This document shows, one piece after another, positions 55,503 to 64,000 of a stretch of 64,000 bases of DNA. The notes beneath the pieces were generated by a model. The model did no database searches and was not told the DNA's origin. It saw only the letters and a list, made by a program, of their open reading frames with translations. Location of the stretch: contig NZ_SZWE01000001.1 in NCBI RefSeq assembly GCF_009669325.1, forward strand, positions 1,865,501 through 1,929,500, read 5' to 3'. Numbering within the stretch: position 1 is the stretch's first letter; each line of letters begins with the position of its first letter. Made by a program: the position numbers and the translations under genes. Source of the stretch: Roseovarius bejariae. GTDB taxonomy: Bacteria; Pseudomonadota; Alphaproteobacteria; Rhodobacterales; Rhodobacteraceae.

Positions 55503-56501
55503 TCAGGCAACCTTCGCGTCGTGCATGGGGCTCTGCGGGTCAAGCAGGTGGCATTCCACACGGCCACGCGCTGTTTCAACGGGGCGTGGTGCCACTTTCT
55601 TGCAGAGATCCGTGGCCATGGGGCAGCGCGGATGGAACTGGCATCCCGCAGGCGGGTCGATCGGGTTGGGATAGGCCATGCCAAGCTGGGTGTCGGGAAC
55701 GCCCAACCCCGGTTCGGGTGTCAGGACCGATTTCAACAACGCTTGGGTATATGGATGACCCGCCTCGTCGAAGAGGCCCGCCACGTCCGATTCCTCGACG
55801 ATCCGGCCCAGGTACATCACCGCGACACGTGTCGCGAGATGCTCGACCACGGCAAGGTCGTGGCTGATGAACAGATAGGTCAGGCCGAATTCCCGGCGCA
55901 GGTCGCCAAGCAGGTTGAGAATCTGGCTTTGCACAGACACGTCCAGTGCCGATGTAGGCTCGTCGCAGATGACGATTTCGGGCTTCATGATGAGGGCCCG
56001 TGCAATTGCAACGCGTTGGCGCTGTCCGCCCGACATTTGGCTGGGGAATGTGTTCATGACCCGTGCGGGCAATCCAACAATGTCGAGAATTTCGCGCACT
56101 TTGCGGTCCCACTCCTGCGGGCCGCCCACACCATGGACGCGCAAGGGCAGCGATACGATGTCGAAGATGCTTTTGCGCGGGTTCAGTGACGAGTAGGGAT
56201 CCTGAAAGATCGGCTGGATACGCCGCGCGAGGCTAAGCCGGTCCTGTGCAAGAATCTCCTTGCCGTCGATCAGGACCTGACCGCTCGTCGGTGTTTCCAG
56301 CCCCAGCAAGATCTTGGCGAGGGTGGATTTGCCGCAACCCGATTCGCCCACAAGGCCCAACACTTCGCCACGCGGTAGGGACAAGGATACATCGTTGACG
56401 GCGGTCAGGGGCTTGGCCTTGCCGAAAATACCCTGCTTGACGCGGTAGGTCTTGGTAACGTTACGCAGTTCCAGAACGGGGGGTGAGGTCTCAGGGCTCA
56501 T
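55503..56501 (-). CDS. Peptide ABC transporter ATP-binding protein (OppF/DppF-like)
   Basis: A 332-aa ATPase of a dipeptide/oligopeptide importer. Walker A is GLVGESGCGKSTLAKIL, the signature motif MSGGQRQRVAIARAL, and Walker B IVICDEPTSALDVS. The C-terminal FHPRCPMATDLC is the oligopeptide-type tail, often binding a cluster. It overlaps the preceding ATPase gene by 4 bp, and ggt starts just after its stop. Confidence 0.95.
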   Translation of the reverse strand: MSPETSPPVLELRNVTKTYRVKQGIFGKAKPLTAVNDVSLSLPRGEVLGLVGESGCGKSTLAKILLGLETPTSGQVLIDGKEILAQDRLSLARRIQPIFQDPYSSLNPRKSIFDIVSLPLRVHGVGGPQEWDRKVREILDIVGLPARVMNTFPSQMSGGQRQRVAIARALIMKPEIVICDEPTSALDVSVQSQILNLLGDLRREFGLTYLFISHDLAVVEHLATRVAVMYLGRIVEESDVAGLFDEAGHPYTQALLKSVLTPEPGLGVPDTQLGMAYPNPIDPPAGCQFHPRCPMATDLCKKVAPRPVETARGRVECHLLDPQSPMHDAKVA

Positions 56502-57496
56502 GCGGGCACCTCCTCTTCGGCGTGACGTTTGCCGTCTGCATGGATGCAGCGGAATTCGTGGCTGTCATCGCCGTGCATCGGGATGGTCCCCTGACAGGCG
56601 CCTTCGGCATAGGGGCACCGGGTCCGGAAGGCGCATCCATGCACATCGCCGACCAAGGACGGGACGATGCCCGGGATCGTGCCAAGCTCGCTGCCGCGTT
56701 CGGTCTTGCCGGGCAAGGGAATGCAGCGCAGAAGCCCCCGTGTGTAGGGGTGCGAGGGTGTGTTGAACACCTCGGCGGCCGGGCCGGTCTCGACCAGTTC
56801 ACCGGCGTACATCACCGCGACCTTGTCGGCGACGCGCGCCACCACGCCCAGGTCATGGGTGATCAGGATCATCGCCATGTTCATTTCGCGGCCCAGATCA
56901 TACAGCAGCCGCAGGATTTGGGCCTGAATGGTCACGTCGAGTGCCGTGGTCGGCTCGTCGGCGATGATCAGTTCGGGTTCACACATCAGGGCCATGGCGA
57001 TCATCACCCGCTGGCGCAACCCACCCGAAAGCTGGTGGGGATATTGCGACAGACGGCTTTCGGCGGCGGTGATCCCGACCTTCTCCAGCAGTTCCACGGC
57101 ACGGGCACGGGCAGCTTTGCGGCCAACGGGTTTGTGCAGCAAAAGTGCCTCAATCAACTGATCCCCGATCGTGTACGCCGGATTGAGTGAGGTCATCGGC
57201 TCCTGGAAGATCATCGACATCCGCCCGCCCCGCAGCGCGCGCATTGTGCGCGGGCTGGCATTGATCAGGTCGGTCCCGTCGAACTCAAGTTGATCGGCGC
57301 TGCGGCGGATGTTGTTTCCCAACAAGCCCATCACCGCCAGAGAGGTCAGTGATTTGCCTGACCCGCTTTCGCCGACGATACAAAGGGTCTCGCCACGGTT
57401 CAGGTCAAAGTCGATGCCCCGAACGGCGTGCAGTGTGCCCGCTCCGACCGGGATGTCGATTGTAAGATTGCGGACGCTTAGCAAGGGTTTGCTCAT
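56498..57496 (-). CDS. Peptide ABC transporter ATP-binding protein (OppD/DppD-like)
   Basis: A 332-aa partner ATPase of the same importer. Walker A is CIVGESGSGKSLTSLA, the signature is LSGGLRQRVMIAMAL, and Walker B LIIADEPTTALDVT. The C-terminal cysteine-containing tail (CAFRTRCPYAEGAC) is typical of OppD. It follows the DppC-type permease with a 4-bp gap and overlaps the OppF-like gene by 4 bp. Confidence 0.95.
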   Translation of the reverse strand: MSKPLLSVRNLTIDIPVGAGTLHAVRGIDFDLNRGETLCIVGESGSGKSLTSLAVMGLLGNNIRRSADQLEFDGTDLINASPRTMRALRGGRMSMIFQEPMTSLNPAYTIGDQLIEALLLHKPVGRKAARARAVELLEKVGITAAESRLSQYPHQLSGGLRQRVMIAMALMCEPELIIADEPTTALDVTIQAQILRLLYDLGREMNMAMILITHDLGVVARVADKVAVMYAGELVETGPAAEVFNTPSHPYTRGLLRCIPLPGKTERGSELGTIPGIVPSLVGDVHGCAFRTRCPYAEGACQGTIPMHGDDSHEFRCIHADGKRHAEEEVPA

Positions 57497-57500
57497 TGTG

Positions 57501-58403
57501 TCAGCTCCGGTTTTCCGGGGCGGTCACGTCACGCAGACCGTCCCCCATGAGATTGATCGCCAGCACCAGCAGGAACAGCACCGCCCCGGGGATAAGCACC
57601 ATCCACGGTTCAAACAGCATCATGTTCTTGCCTTCCGAGACCATGAGGCCCCAGCTTGGCGTCGGTGGCTGAACGCCCAGGCCCAGGAAGGACAAGGCTG
57701 CCTCCAGCAGGATGGCGTGCGCCATCTCCAGCGTGACCACGACGATCAGGTTGTTGGCGATGTTGGGCATGATCTCGGACAGGATCACCCGTGGGGTCGA
57801 GGCCCCGATGGCCCGGGCGGCGGCGACGTATTCGCGGCCCCGGACCTGAAGCGTCGAGGCGCGCATGACGACGGCGAAGCGATCCCACAAAAGAAGCCCG
57901 AGAACCACGATCACCACCTGCAACGATCCGCCAAGGATCGCCACGACGGCAAGGGCCACCAGAACCACCGGCATGGCCAGCCGCACGTTGATCAGGAAGG
58001 TCACCACCATATCGACACGGCCACCGAAATATCCGGCGGCCACCCCCATCGCGGTGCCGATCACACCCGAGATGAGCGCTGCGATGGCCCCGATCATCAA
58101 CGAGACACGCGCCCCGTAGATCAGGCGTGACAGGTAATCACGCCCAAGGTGGTCGGTGCCCAAGGGGTGCTCCCAGCTTCCGCCGAGGAAGACAGGCGGT
58201 TCCATGCGGCTCATCAGGCTTTGCGCATAGGGATCATGTGGCGCCAGAAGCGGCGCGAAGATCGCCACGACAAGCAGAACGCCCAATACGCCTGCGCCGA
58301 TCAAAAGGCCCTGATGCCCGAAGATGCGTTTGCGCAGCATCTGTGCCGGGGTCGGGCCGGTGATCTCCTGCAAAAGAGGGTCATTTGTTTCGGTCGTGGC
58401 CAT
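57501..58403 (-). CDS. Peptide ABC transporter permease (DppC/OppC-like)
   Basis: A 300-aa permease with about six membrane segments. The N-terminal OppC-like segment is followed by GTDHLGRDYLSRLIYGARVSL. The inner-loop EAA-type motif (ARAIGASTPRVILSEIMPN) contacts the ATPases. It lies one base downstream of the DppB-type permease gene. Confidence 0.94.
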   Translation of the reverse strand: MATTETNDPLLQEITGPTPAQMLRKRIFGHQGLLIGAGVLGVLLVVAIFAPLLAPHDPYAQSLMSRMEPPVFLGGSWEHPLGTDHLGRDYLSRLIYGARVSLMIGAIAALISGVIGTAMGVAAGYFGGRVDMVVTFLINVRLAMPVVLVALAVVAILGGSLQVVIVVLGLLLWDRFAVVMRASTLQVRGREYVAAARAIGASTPRVILSEIMPNIANNLIVVVTLEMAHAILLEAALSFLGLGVQPPTPSWGLMVSEGKNMMLFEPWMVLIPGAVLFLLVLAINLMGDGLRDVTAPENRS

Positions 58404-58404
58404 A

Positions 58405-59328
58405 TCAGCTACTCCGCATCCGAGGGTCCAGCCACGCGTTCAACACGTCTGCCAGAAAGGTGAAAACGATGTAGAACATCGAGAAAACAAGGATCAGCGC
58501 CTGCACCGTGGGCAGGTCATTCCGTGCGATGCTTTCCCATGCCAGATACCCGGCCCCGTGCAGGGCAAAGATCGATTCGACAACGATCGAACCACCCAGC
58601 ATGAAACCCATCTGAACAGCCGCCAGCGACACCACCGGGATAATGGCATTGCGCAGGGCATGGCGGAACAGCACCCTGCCCTCGGACGCGCCCTTGGCGC
58701 GTGCCGTTCGGATATACTCGGACGACAGAACCTCAAGCATCCCGGCCCGTGTCAGGCGCATGATAGCGGGCATGGCATAGTAGCCCAGAACGATGGTGGG
58801 CATGATGAAATGCATGGGCGATGATGCGCCCGAGGGCGGAAGCCAGCCAAGTTGGATGGCAAAAATCACGATCAGGATCAGGCCGAACCAGAAGCTGGGC
58901 ATCGCCTGTCCGGCGACCGACAGGAACAGGGCCAGCCGGTCGATCAGGGAATTCGGCCGGATCGCGGCGGCAACACCAAGCGGCACCGCCGTGAGCAGGG
59001 CAAAGGTGATACCGCAGACACCCAGCGTCATGGTCACGCTGAGGCGCTCGACGATCAACGACGAGACGGGCAAGCGGAAGTAGTAACTTTCGCCAAAGTC
59101 GCCCTGAACCGCAGAGAGCAGCCAGTCGAAGTATTGCACCAGCATCGGGCGGTCAAAGCCGTAAAGCTTGCGGATGGCTTCGATGTCTTCGCCACTGGCG
59201 GTTTCACCGGCCAAAGCCGCGGCCGGGTCGCCTGCCAGAAAGAGAAGCGTGAAGCTGATGAAGGAGACGGTGAAGGCCACCATGATGGCCAGCCCCAGTC
59301 GTTTGGCAATAAAAATGAGCACGGGCAA
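58405..59328 (-). CDS. Peptide ABC transporter permease (DppB/OppB-like)
   Basis: A 307-aa permease with six predicted membrane segments. It has the OppB-type N-terminus, the GFDRPMLVQYFDWL stretch and the EAA loop RTARAKGASEGRVLFRHALR. Gene order after the binding protein is DppB, DppC, OppD, OppF, as in typical peptide importers. It is ~100 bp after the binding-protein gene, with a hairpin in between. Confidence 0.94.
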   Translation of the reverse strand: MPVLIFIAKRLGLAIMVAFTVSFISFTLLFLAGDPAAALAGETASGEDIEAIRKLYGFDRPMLVQYFDWLLSAVQGDFGESYYFRLPVSSLIVERLSVTMTLGVCGITFALLTAVPLGVAAAIRPNSLIDRLALFLSVAGQAMPSFWFGLILIVIFAIQLGWLPPSGASSPMHFIMPTIVLGYYAMPAIMRLTRAGMLEVLSSEYIRTARAKGASEGRVLFRHALRNAIIPVVSLAAVQMGFMLGGSIVVESIFALHGAGYLAWESIARNDLPTVQALILVFSMFYIVFTFLADVLNAWLDPRMRSS

Positions 59329-59397
59329 ACCCTTTTTGCATTGCTCGCACCAGTGCGAGGAGTCTGTCAGGTGTCAGGCTGTTCGGAAGAGAAGGGC

Positions 59398-59419
59398 GGG
59401 CGCGGGTTAACCCGCGCCC
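59398..59419 (-). terminator. Attenuating hairpin between binding-protein and permease genes
   Basis: GGGCGCGGG-TTAA-CCCGCGCCC is a perfect 9-bp stem just 8 bp past the binding-protein stop. The minus-strand tail (GCCCTTCTCTTCC) is only partly T-rich. It probably lets the binding protein be made in excess over the membrane parts. Confidence 0.65.
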
Positions 59420-59426
59420 GTTTAGA

Positions 59427-60944
59427 TCACTTCCAGGACATGGTCGTGAATCGCAGGACCTCGTCGGCCGTCGGCGTATACTCGACCTCGTTGGTGAACA
59501 CGTAGTTCGTGTTGTACGAGAACATCGGTGCCCAGTAGGCCTGTTCGGTGATGCGCTTGATCGCTTTGGCATAGTGCTCGATCCGCTGTTCGGGGTCGGT
59601 CGAGCTATCAGCCACGTTCAGATCCGCAAGCACCTGATCGTCACGTGCATCGTCCAGCGAGCCATGCTTGAAGAACTGGCTGACCATGGCCGATGCGTCA
59701 TTGATCGAAAAACTGCCCCAGGTCAGGAATGCCAGTGGCACGTCGCCCTTCATATTCAGTTCGCGCAAAGCGGAATACTGAAGGAATTTGAAGTCCGTCT
59801 TGATGCCGACCGCGTTCAGGTAGCTGATGATGGCCTCGGCGTACTCGCGGTTGCGATAGGCGTAAAGCTCGGTGGTGAAACCGTCGGGATACCCGGCCTC
59901 GGCCAGCAGCGCCTTGGCTTTCTCGGGATCGTACTCATAGGTTTGCGCCGCGTCTTGCTCACAGCCGAACTGACTGGGGAAACACGGTGTCCAGACGACC
60001 TTCGATTTCCCTTTCAGAAGCGCATCAACCAACTCCTGCCGGTTGATCGCGTGGTTGACGGCTTGCCGCACACGCAGATCCGAGAACGGCGTATCGCCAG
60101 AGCGGCCAGCCGCATCCATCGACAGATACCCGACCCGCATCGTGGATTCGTTCTTTACCGTAAACTGGCCCATCTCGGCCAGTTTCTCGGCCTGATCCGC
60201 AGGAACCTGCCAGATTACATCAAGTGAGCCACTGAACAGCTCGGCCATCTGAGTGTTCACGTCGGGGATTGTCCGAATGTCGATATTGGTGACTTCGGGC
60301 TGTCCTTTGGGGCTGTCGTGGTAGTTCTCGTTTTTCTCAAGCACAAAGTGCTGCCCGGGAACCACGGAGACAACCTTGTAGGGGCCGGTCCCTACGGGCT
60401 CAAGGCCCATGCCGCTGGGCCCGACCTCGGCGTAATACTGATCGGGGTACATCGACACCGGGCCGGACAGGAATTCGATGGCCGCCGGGAACTTGTCTTT
60501 CAGGTTGATGCGAACCGTATAGTCGTCGATCTTCTCGGCGGACTCCATCCAGTTCACGTTGCGCTGTGTCTTGACGCCGTTTTCCTCTTTCGAGACGAAA
60601 TTCACGGTATAAACCACGTCATCGGCGTTGAACGGTTCACCGTTGTGGAAGGTGACGCCCTCGCGCAGCTTGAGCTCCAGCGTGGTGTCGTCAATCCATT
60701 CCCACGATGTGGCCAGATTGCCGGTATATTCATTGGTCACCGGATCACGATAAATCAGGCCGTCCCAGATGGCGCGTTGCAGGACAACGCCTTCGCGCGA
60801 CGAGTTGAAGAAGCTGTCGACATTCTCAAGCTCCTTCGTGAATGCCACGCGCAGCGTGTCATTGGCCTTTTCGGCCGAAGCAGCACCCGCCGCGGCCACC
60901 AGCGCAAGGCCAGCGATGGAGGATTTCAACCAGGATGGTTTCAT
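59427..60944 (-). CDS. Peptide/gamma-glutamyl-compound ABC transporter substrate-binding protein (family 5)
   Basis: A 505-aa periplasmic protein with a signal peptide (cleavage likely after AASA at about residue 25). It belongs to the family 5 binding proteins of dipeptide/oligopeptide importers. Visible are the EGVVLQRAIWDGLIYRDP stretch and NLATSWEWIDDTTLELKLR, with HNGEPFNADDVVYT behind it. Its ligand is unknown. ATG 60944 has AGGGAGA upstream. It is the first gene of the importer-GGT-peptidase operon, divergent from the IclR regulator. Confidence 0.94.
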   Translation of the reverse strand: MKPSWLKSSIAGLALVAAAGAASAEKANDTLRVAFTKELENVDSFFNSSREGVVLQRAIWDGLIYRDPVTNEYTGNLATSWEWIDDTTLELKLREGVTFHNGEPFNADDVVYTVNFVSKEENGVKTQRNVNWMESAEKIDDYTVRINLKDKFPAAIEFLSGPVSMYPDQYYAEVGPSGMGLEPVGTGPYKVVSVVPGQHFVLEKNENYHDSPKGQPEVTNIDIRTIPDVNTQMAELFSGSLDVIWQVPADQAEKLAEMGQFTVKNESTMRVGYLSMDAAGRSGDTPFSDLRVRQAVNHAINRQELVDALLKGKSKVVWTPCFPSQFGCEQDAAQTYEYDPEKAKALLAEAGYPDGFTTELYAYRNREYAEAIISYLNAVGIKTDFKFLQYSALRELNMKGDVPLAFLTWGSFSINDASAMVSQFFKHGSLDDARDDQVLADLNVADSSTDPEQRIEHYAKAIKRITEQAYWAPMFSYNTNYVFTNEVEYTPTADEVLRFTTMSWK

Positions 60945-61116
60945 GATGGTCTCCCTATGGTCTGTGGCGCCCCTTCTCGGACAGCCAGTGGATTTCTTTC
61001 TTGACTCGTGTATTACATTACGATACGAGCAACTTTTATATGATCCATTAACGCGGTCTGTCACAAAACCGTCAACCCCCTTTCGGTCGTTTTGGGGTAA
61101 GCTTTCCGGTAATTGC
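60945..61116. promoter_or_regulatory. Divergent control region between the binding-protein gene and iclR
   Basis: The 172-bp gap has, on the plus strand, TTGACT (61001-61006) with 17 bp to TACGAG (61024-61029), a plausible promoter for the IclR gene. Around it, CTCGT...ACGAG arms (about 61007-61029) give a weak inverted repeat that could bind IclR. No clear promoter for the minus-strand operon was found by eye. Confidence 0.4.
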
Positions 61117-61908
61117 ATGAAAACAAAACAGAACACGCTCTATGTTGCTTCGGTTGCCAAGGGGCTGCGGCTCTTGCAGGCCTTCGACGAAGGCCATACC
61201 GACCTTTCCCTGGGGGAGTTGGCCCGACGTAGCGGCTTGGACAAAAGCGCGACTCAACGTTTGGCGAATACGCTTCACATCGAAGGTATGCTGGACAAGG
61301 ACCCGGATACCCGGCGCTTCCGACCCTCTCACGCCTGGTTGCAGCTGGCCTATGCCTATTACTGGTCGGATCCCCTCGTGGGGCAAGCGATGCCCAAGCT
61401 GATCGATCTTGCACAGGAATTGGGCGAAACGGTCAACCTTGCCGAACTGTCCGGTGATCATATCGTTTATGTCAGTCGCCTGCCGTGCAAGCGTACATAC
61501 TTTGCCGCCACGATCATCGGGCGGCGTCTTCCGGCCCTGTCCACGTCCGCAGGGCGCGCAATGTTGTCAACCTTCCCGGAAGACAAGCGAAACGAAGCGA
61601 TCGAAAATTGGCCGATCAAGAAGTTCACCGCCAGCACGACGACCGATCGCAACAAGGTCCGTGAAAGCATCGAGCAGGCCGTCGTGGATGGTTTCGCCAT
61701 ATCCAGTGGCCAGATGATATTGAACGAAATCGGTGTAGCGACGCCGATCATCGGCCCGGAAGGGCGCGCCTATGCGGCAGTGCAGTGCTCGGTATCTGCA
61801 CACGTCTGGACGCGTGAAAAGATCGAACGTGAAATACTTCCCAAGCTTCAGGATACGGCGAATGCCATCTCGCCCTCTTTTCAGTCATACCGGGCAAGCG
61901 CGGTGTGA
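61117..61908 (+). CDS. IclR-family transcriptional regulator
   Basis: A 263-aa regulator. The N-terminal winged helix-turn-helix has VAKGLRLLQAFDEG, then LSLGELARRSGLDKSATQRL with the recognition helix. The C-terminal effector-binding domain reads VNLAELSGDHIVYV, ALSTSAGRAML and a family-like NEIGVATPI. Its divergent place points to control of the peptide-importer/GGT operon, perhaps with a gamma-glutamyl compound or breakdown product as ligand. ATG 61117 gives the usual length. Confidence 0.92.
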   Translation: MKTKQNTLYVASVAKGLRLLQAFDEGHTDLSLGELARRSGLDKSATQRLANTLHIEGMLDKDPDTRRFRPSHAWLQLAYAYYWSDPLVGQAMPKLIDLAQELGETVNLAELSGDHIVYVSRLPCKRTYFAATIIGRRLPALSTSAGRAMLSTFPEDKRNEAIENWPIKKFTASTTTDRNKVRESIEQAVVDGFAISSGQMILNEIGVATPIIGPEGRAYAAVQCSVSAHVWTREKIEREILPKLQDTANAISPSFQSYRASAV

Positions 61909-62088
61909 TCACCAGACCGGCCTCGGAAAGAGGGTGATGAGGCCTGCGCGGGCGAGGGTCAGTAGCAAACATACCCTTGGCTTGCCTCTTTCGCGCCATG
62001 CTGCAAGTATTGCGCGGCACGGAACTCAGGCGTGTGCGAGAGACCGTGCGCGAGGGGGATCGCCTGCGGCATTCGGGGGAGGCCGAAG

Positions 62089-62610
62089 ATGAAACTGGGA
62101 TATGTCCTTGCCAAGGAGCGCGGCGCCACTGACCGTCTGTTGGCGCGGCTGGCCGACAGATGCCTTGCCCGTGGCTTGCGTCTGGCCGGTGTGGTGCAGA
62201 CCAATACCGCCTGTTCCGATTCCTACCTTTGCGACATGGATGTAAAGGTTCTTCCCGATGGCCCGGTCTATCGAATCTCGCAATCATTGGGCCGCGAGGC
62301 GCGCGGGTGCCGTCTTGACCCCGCCGCGCTTGAGGCCGCCGTTGGCGAGGTTTCGAAAACCCTGTCGTCGCGGCCCGACCTTTTGATCGTCAACAAGTTC
62401 GGCAAGCACGAGGCGGATGGCCGTGGATTTCGCGATATCATCGCTCAGTGCCTTATCGACGGCGTGCCCGTGATCGCTGGCACAAACAGCCTGAACCTGC
62501 CTGCGTTTCAGAGCTTTACCGATAACCTGGCCGAGGCCGTCCCCCCACAGGACGACGCCCTGCTGGCTTGGGCCGAGGCTGCCATTGCCGAGAAAAACCG
62601 CGCCGCATAA
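62089..62610 (+). CDS. DUF2478 family protein
   Basis: A 173-aa protein of unknown function, resembling DUF2478. The N-terminus LGYVLAKERGATDRLL would be a phosphate-loop-like beginning, and LIVNKFGKHEADGRGFRDII carries a conserved NKFGK-type segment. Family members are often seen near molybdenum-related genes, but none is nearby here. The ribosome-binding site (GGGGGAGG) is strong. The ~180-bp region before it has no gene; it has a CAGGCG/CGCCTG pairing (62027-62066) that may form a hairpin. Confidence 0.75.
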   Translation: MKLGYVLAKERGATDRLLARLADRCLARGLRLAGVVQTNTACSDSYLCDMDVKVLPDGPVYRISQSLGREARGCRLDPAALEAAVGEVSKTLSSRPDLLIVNKFGKHEADGRGFRDIIAQCLIDGVPVIAGTNSLNLPAFQSFTDNLAEAVPPQDDALLAWAEAAIAEKNRAA

Positions 62611-62627
62611 TCCGTTCTTGACCGGGG

Positions 62628-63029
62628 TCAGGCGTTGCCGCCTCGCGCCGTGGCCAAATCGGCCAGAATTGGACAGTCGGGGCGGTTATCGCCTGCACAG
62701 GCCTTGACCAGATGTGCTAATGTCTGGCGCATCCCTTGAAGTTCCGCGATCTTGGCGTCGATTTTCTCCAAGTGGCCTTCGGCGATCTGTTTCACGTCAG
62801 CGCTTGCGCGTGCCTTGTCCTCGTAAAGTTCCAATAGGCTGCGGCAATCCTCGATCGAAAACCCAAGCGATCGTGCCTGCCCCAGGAATCGCAGTTTGTG
62901 CAGGTCATTCTCGGAAAAATCGCGGTATCCATTCAGGCCGCGATCCGGCTGAATCAGGCCGATATCCTCATAGTAGCGGATGGTTTTGGCTGGCAGGCTG
63001 GCGCACTTGGCCGCATCTCCGATGTTCAT
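62628..63029 (-). CDS. cueR: CueR-like MerR-family copper-responsive regulator
   Basis: A 133-aa MerR-type activator. The helix-turn-helix NIGDAAKCASLPAKTIRYYE is followed by a wing and a long dimerisation helix. The C-terminal CAGDNRPDCPI gives the two cysteines spaced as in CueR for Cu(I). ATG 63029 is the family start; the longer open frame enters the copA gene. It follows the copper ATPase gene by 10 bp, so the two form one operon. Confidence 0.9.
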   Translation of the reverse strand: MNIGDAAKCASLPAKTIRYYEDIGLIQPDRGLNGYRDFSENDLHKLRFLGQARSLGFSIEDCRSLLELYEDKARASADVKQIAEGHLEKIDAKIAELQGMRQTLAHLVKACAGDNRPDCPILADLATARGGNA

Positions 63030-63039
63030 CGCGTGCCTC

Positions 63040-64000
63040 CTATTCCGCCGGGGCGGGTTTGACCGTTGCTTTTTGCGGCATGGCTCCATCCTTCGGCTTG
63101 CTTGCCGCTTTCATCCCCCGCAGGCGCAGCGCGTTGGACAGGACAAATACCGATGACAGGGCCATGGCCCCCGCCGCCAGCATCGGCGACAGCAACACAT
63201 CGAAGGCCGGATATAGCGCCCCTGCGGCCACGGGAATCAACGCCACGTTATAGCCAAAGGCCCAAAACAGGTTCTGTTTGATGTTGCGCATTGTCTGGCG
63301 TGACACTTCAACGGCGTTGACGATGCCCTGCAAGTCACCTGACATCAGAACCACATCGGCACTTTCGATGGCCACGTCCGTTCCCGTGCCGATGGCCACG
63401 CCGATATCGGCATGGGCCAGCGCGGGGGCATCGTTGATCCCGTCGCCTACGAAAGCCACGCGCCGTTCACCTTCGCGTAGGCGATCAAGGGCTGCAACCT
63501 TCCCATCGGGCAGGACATCAGCGACCAGTTGGTCTATGCCGACATCATCTGCAATCGCCTTGGCGGTGCTTTCCTTGTCGCCGGTGATCATCGCCACATG
63601 CAGGCCGCGGGCGTGCAGTGCCTTGATCGCGGCGGCGCTGGTGGGTTTCACGGGGTCCGAAACCGCCAGAAGCGCGGCCAGTTCCCCGTCGATCGCGGCG
63701 AATAGCGCGGTGCGTCCCTTGGACGATAGATTTGCCTCGGCCTTGGAGAGCGGTGCAGGGTCAATCCCCTCGCGCTCCATCAGACGGCGGGCCCCGACCA
63801 GAACGTCGTGCCCGGATACCGTGGCGCGCACACCATACCCGGTGATGGACTCAAAGCTTTCGACCTTGGGCAGGATTACCCCCTCGGCTTCGGCCGCATG
63901 GGTTATGGCCTGTGCGATGGGGTGTTCCGATTGCGCCTCGACCGCGCCCACAAGGCGCAGCACATCGGCCCGATCAAAACCCTTCGCCAGTTCCAGATCG
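63040..64000 (-). CDS. copA: Copper-translocating P1B-type ATPase, C-terminal part (5' end outside window)
   Basis: The last ~320 aa of a heavy-metal P-type ATPase. The visible parts are the nucleotide-binding domain ([13 protein letters not shown], the HP motif, and SITGYGVRA), the hinge [20 protein letters not shown] with DVLPDGKV, and [15 protein letters not shown]. The last membrane pair follows ([19 protein letters not shown], then [22 protein letters not shown]). The frame is open to the window edge. Copper specificity rests on the adjacent cueR and the NALRLR-type ending, as the metal-binding N-terminus is not visible. Confidence 0.93.
   Translation of the reverse strand, partial: DLELAKGFDRADVLRLVGAVEAQSEHPIAQAITHAAEAEGVILPKVESFESITGYGVRATVSGHDVLVGARRLMEREGIDPAPLSKAEANLSSKGRTALFAAIDGELAALLAVSDPVKPTSAAAIKALHARGLHVAMITGDKESTAKAIADDVGIDQLVADVLPDGKVAALDRLREGERRVAFVGDGINDAPALAHADIGVAIGTGTDVAIESADVVLMSGDLQGIVNAVEVSRQTMRNIKQNLFWAFGYNVALIPVAAGALYPAFDVLLSPMLAAGAMALSSVFVLSNALRLRGMKAASKPKDGAMPQKATVKPAPAE

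Noticed and set aside
61909..62088. Possible molybdenum-cofactor riboswitch before the DUF2478 gene
   Set aside because: A CAGGCG/CGCCTG pairing exists, but I could not match the known Moco motif features and no molybdenum genes are nearby.

Overview
This window looks like a contiguous piece of chromosome from a Rhodobacterales alphaproteobacterium (Roseobacter-type). That call rests on gene content and protein similarity read by eye: ParB, the rph-rdgB-hemW block, hrcA-grpE, a MaeB-type malic enzyme, a YlxR/L7Ae fusion in the nusA operon, and gltB/gltD. The DNA is GC-rich and densely coded with no intergenic gap over about 220 bp. I see no prophage, insertion sequence, CRISPR array, rRNA or integrase. 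One tRNA-Leu(CAG) is present. Long antisense open frames are common and are explained by GC-rich codon usage.

Layout. 1-10 kb: end of parB; minus-strand rph-rdgB-hemW-DUF454 operon; divergent hrcA-grpE; mutS; maeB. 10-20 kb: exported MsrA; a class IV aminotransferase paired with a sulfotransferase-like gene; a 743-aa acidic protein of unknown function; thiamine pyrophosphokinase; argG divergent from ilvA; an Hpt protein divergent from a receiver-PP2C phosphatase. 20-33 kb: hslO-Nudix-cca-RlmD-like block; an envelope cluster of two L,D-transpeptidases around a CAP lipoprotein; a small secreted or membrane peptide; hemH; a degenerate methyltransferase divergent from comF; grxC with a Nit1-like amidase and a MarR regulator; ubiG; prolyl iminopeptidase. 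33-38.5 kb: rimP-nusA-ylxR/L7Ae-infB behind a leader that contains an intrinsic terminator. 38.5-44 kb: minus-strand hydantoinase A-like, queG, GST, mtgA and a frameshifted alpha/beta hydrolase. 44-52 kb: gltB, gltD, uppP, an NDUFA9-like reductase and tRNA-Leu. 52.5-62 kb: an apparently complete peptide-import operon (binding protein, two permeases, two ATPases) ending in gamma-glutamyltransferase and an M20 peptidase, divergent from an IclR regulator. 62-64 kb: a DUF2478 protein and the start of a copper module (copA-cueR).

The most unusual non-coding signal is an 80-bp palindromic element present twice, at 15700-15779 (beside the argG stop codon) and 48637-48716 (beside the gltD stop codon). 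Each copy carries five TCGTACGA-type octamers in a fixed 2+1+2 arrangement, with a central GC-clamped hairpin and identical spacing. Hand alignment without gaps gives 63 of 80 identical positions. Other points of interest are the possible glutathione or gamma-glutamyl-peptide import and breakdown operon, the aminotransferase/sulfotransferase pair, the rimP leader terminator, and the operator-like palindrome between gltD and uppP.
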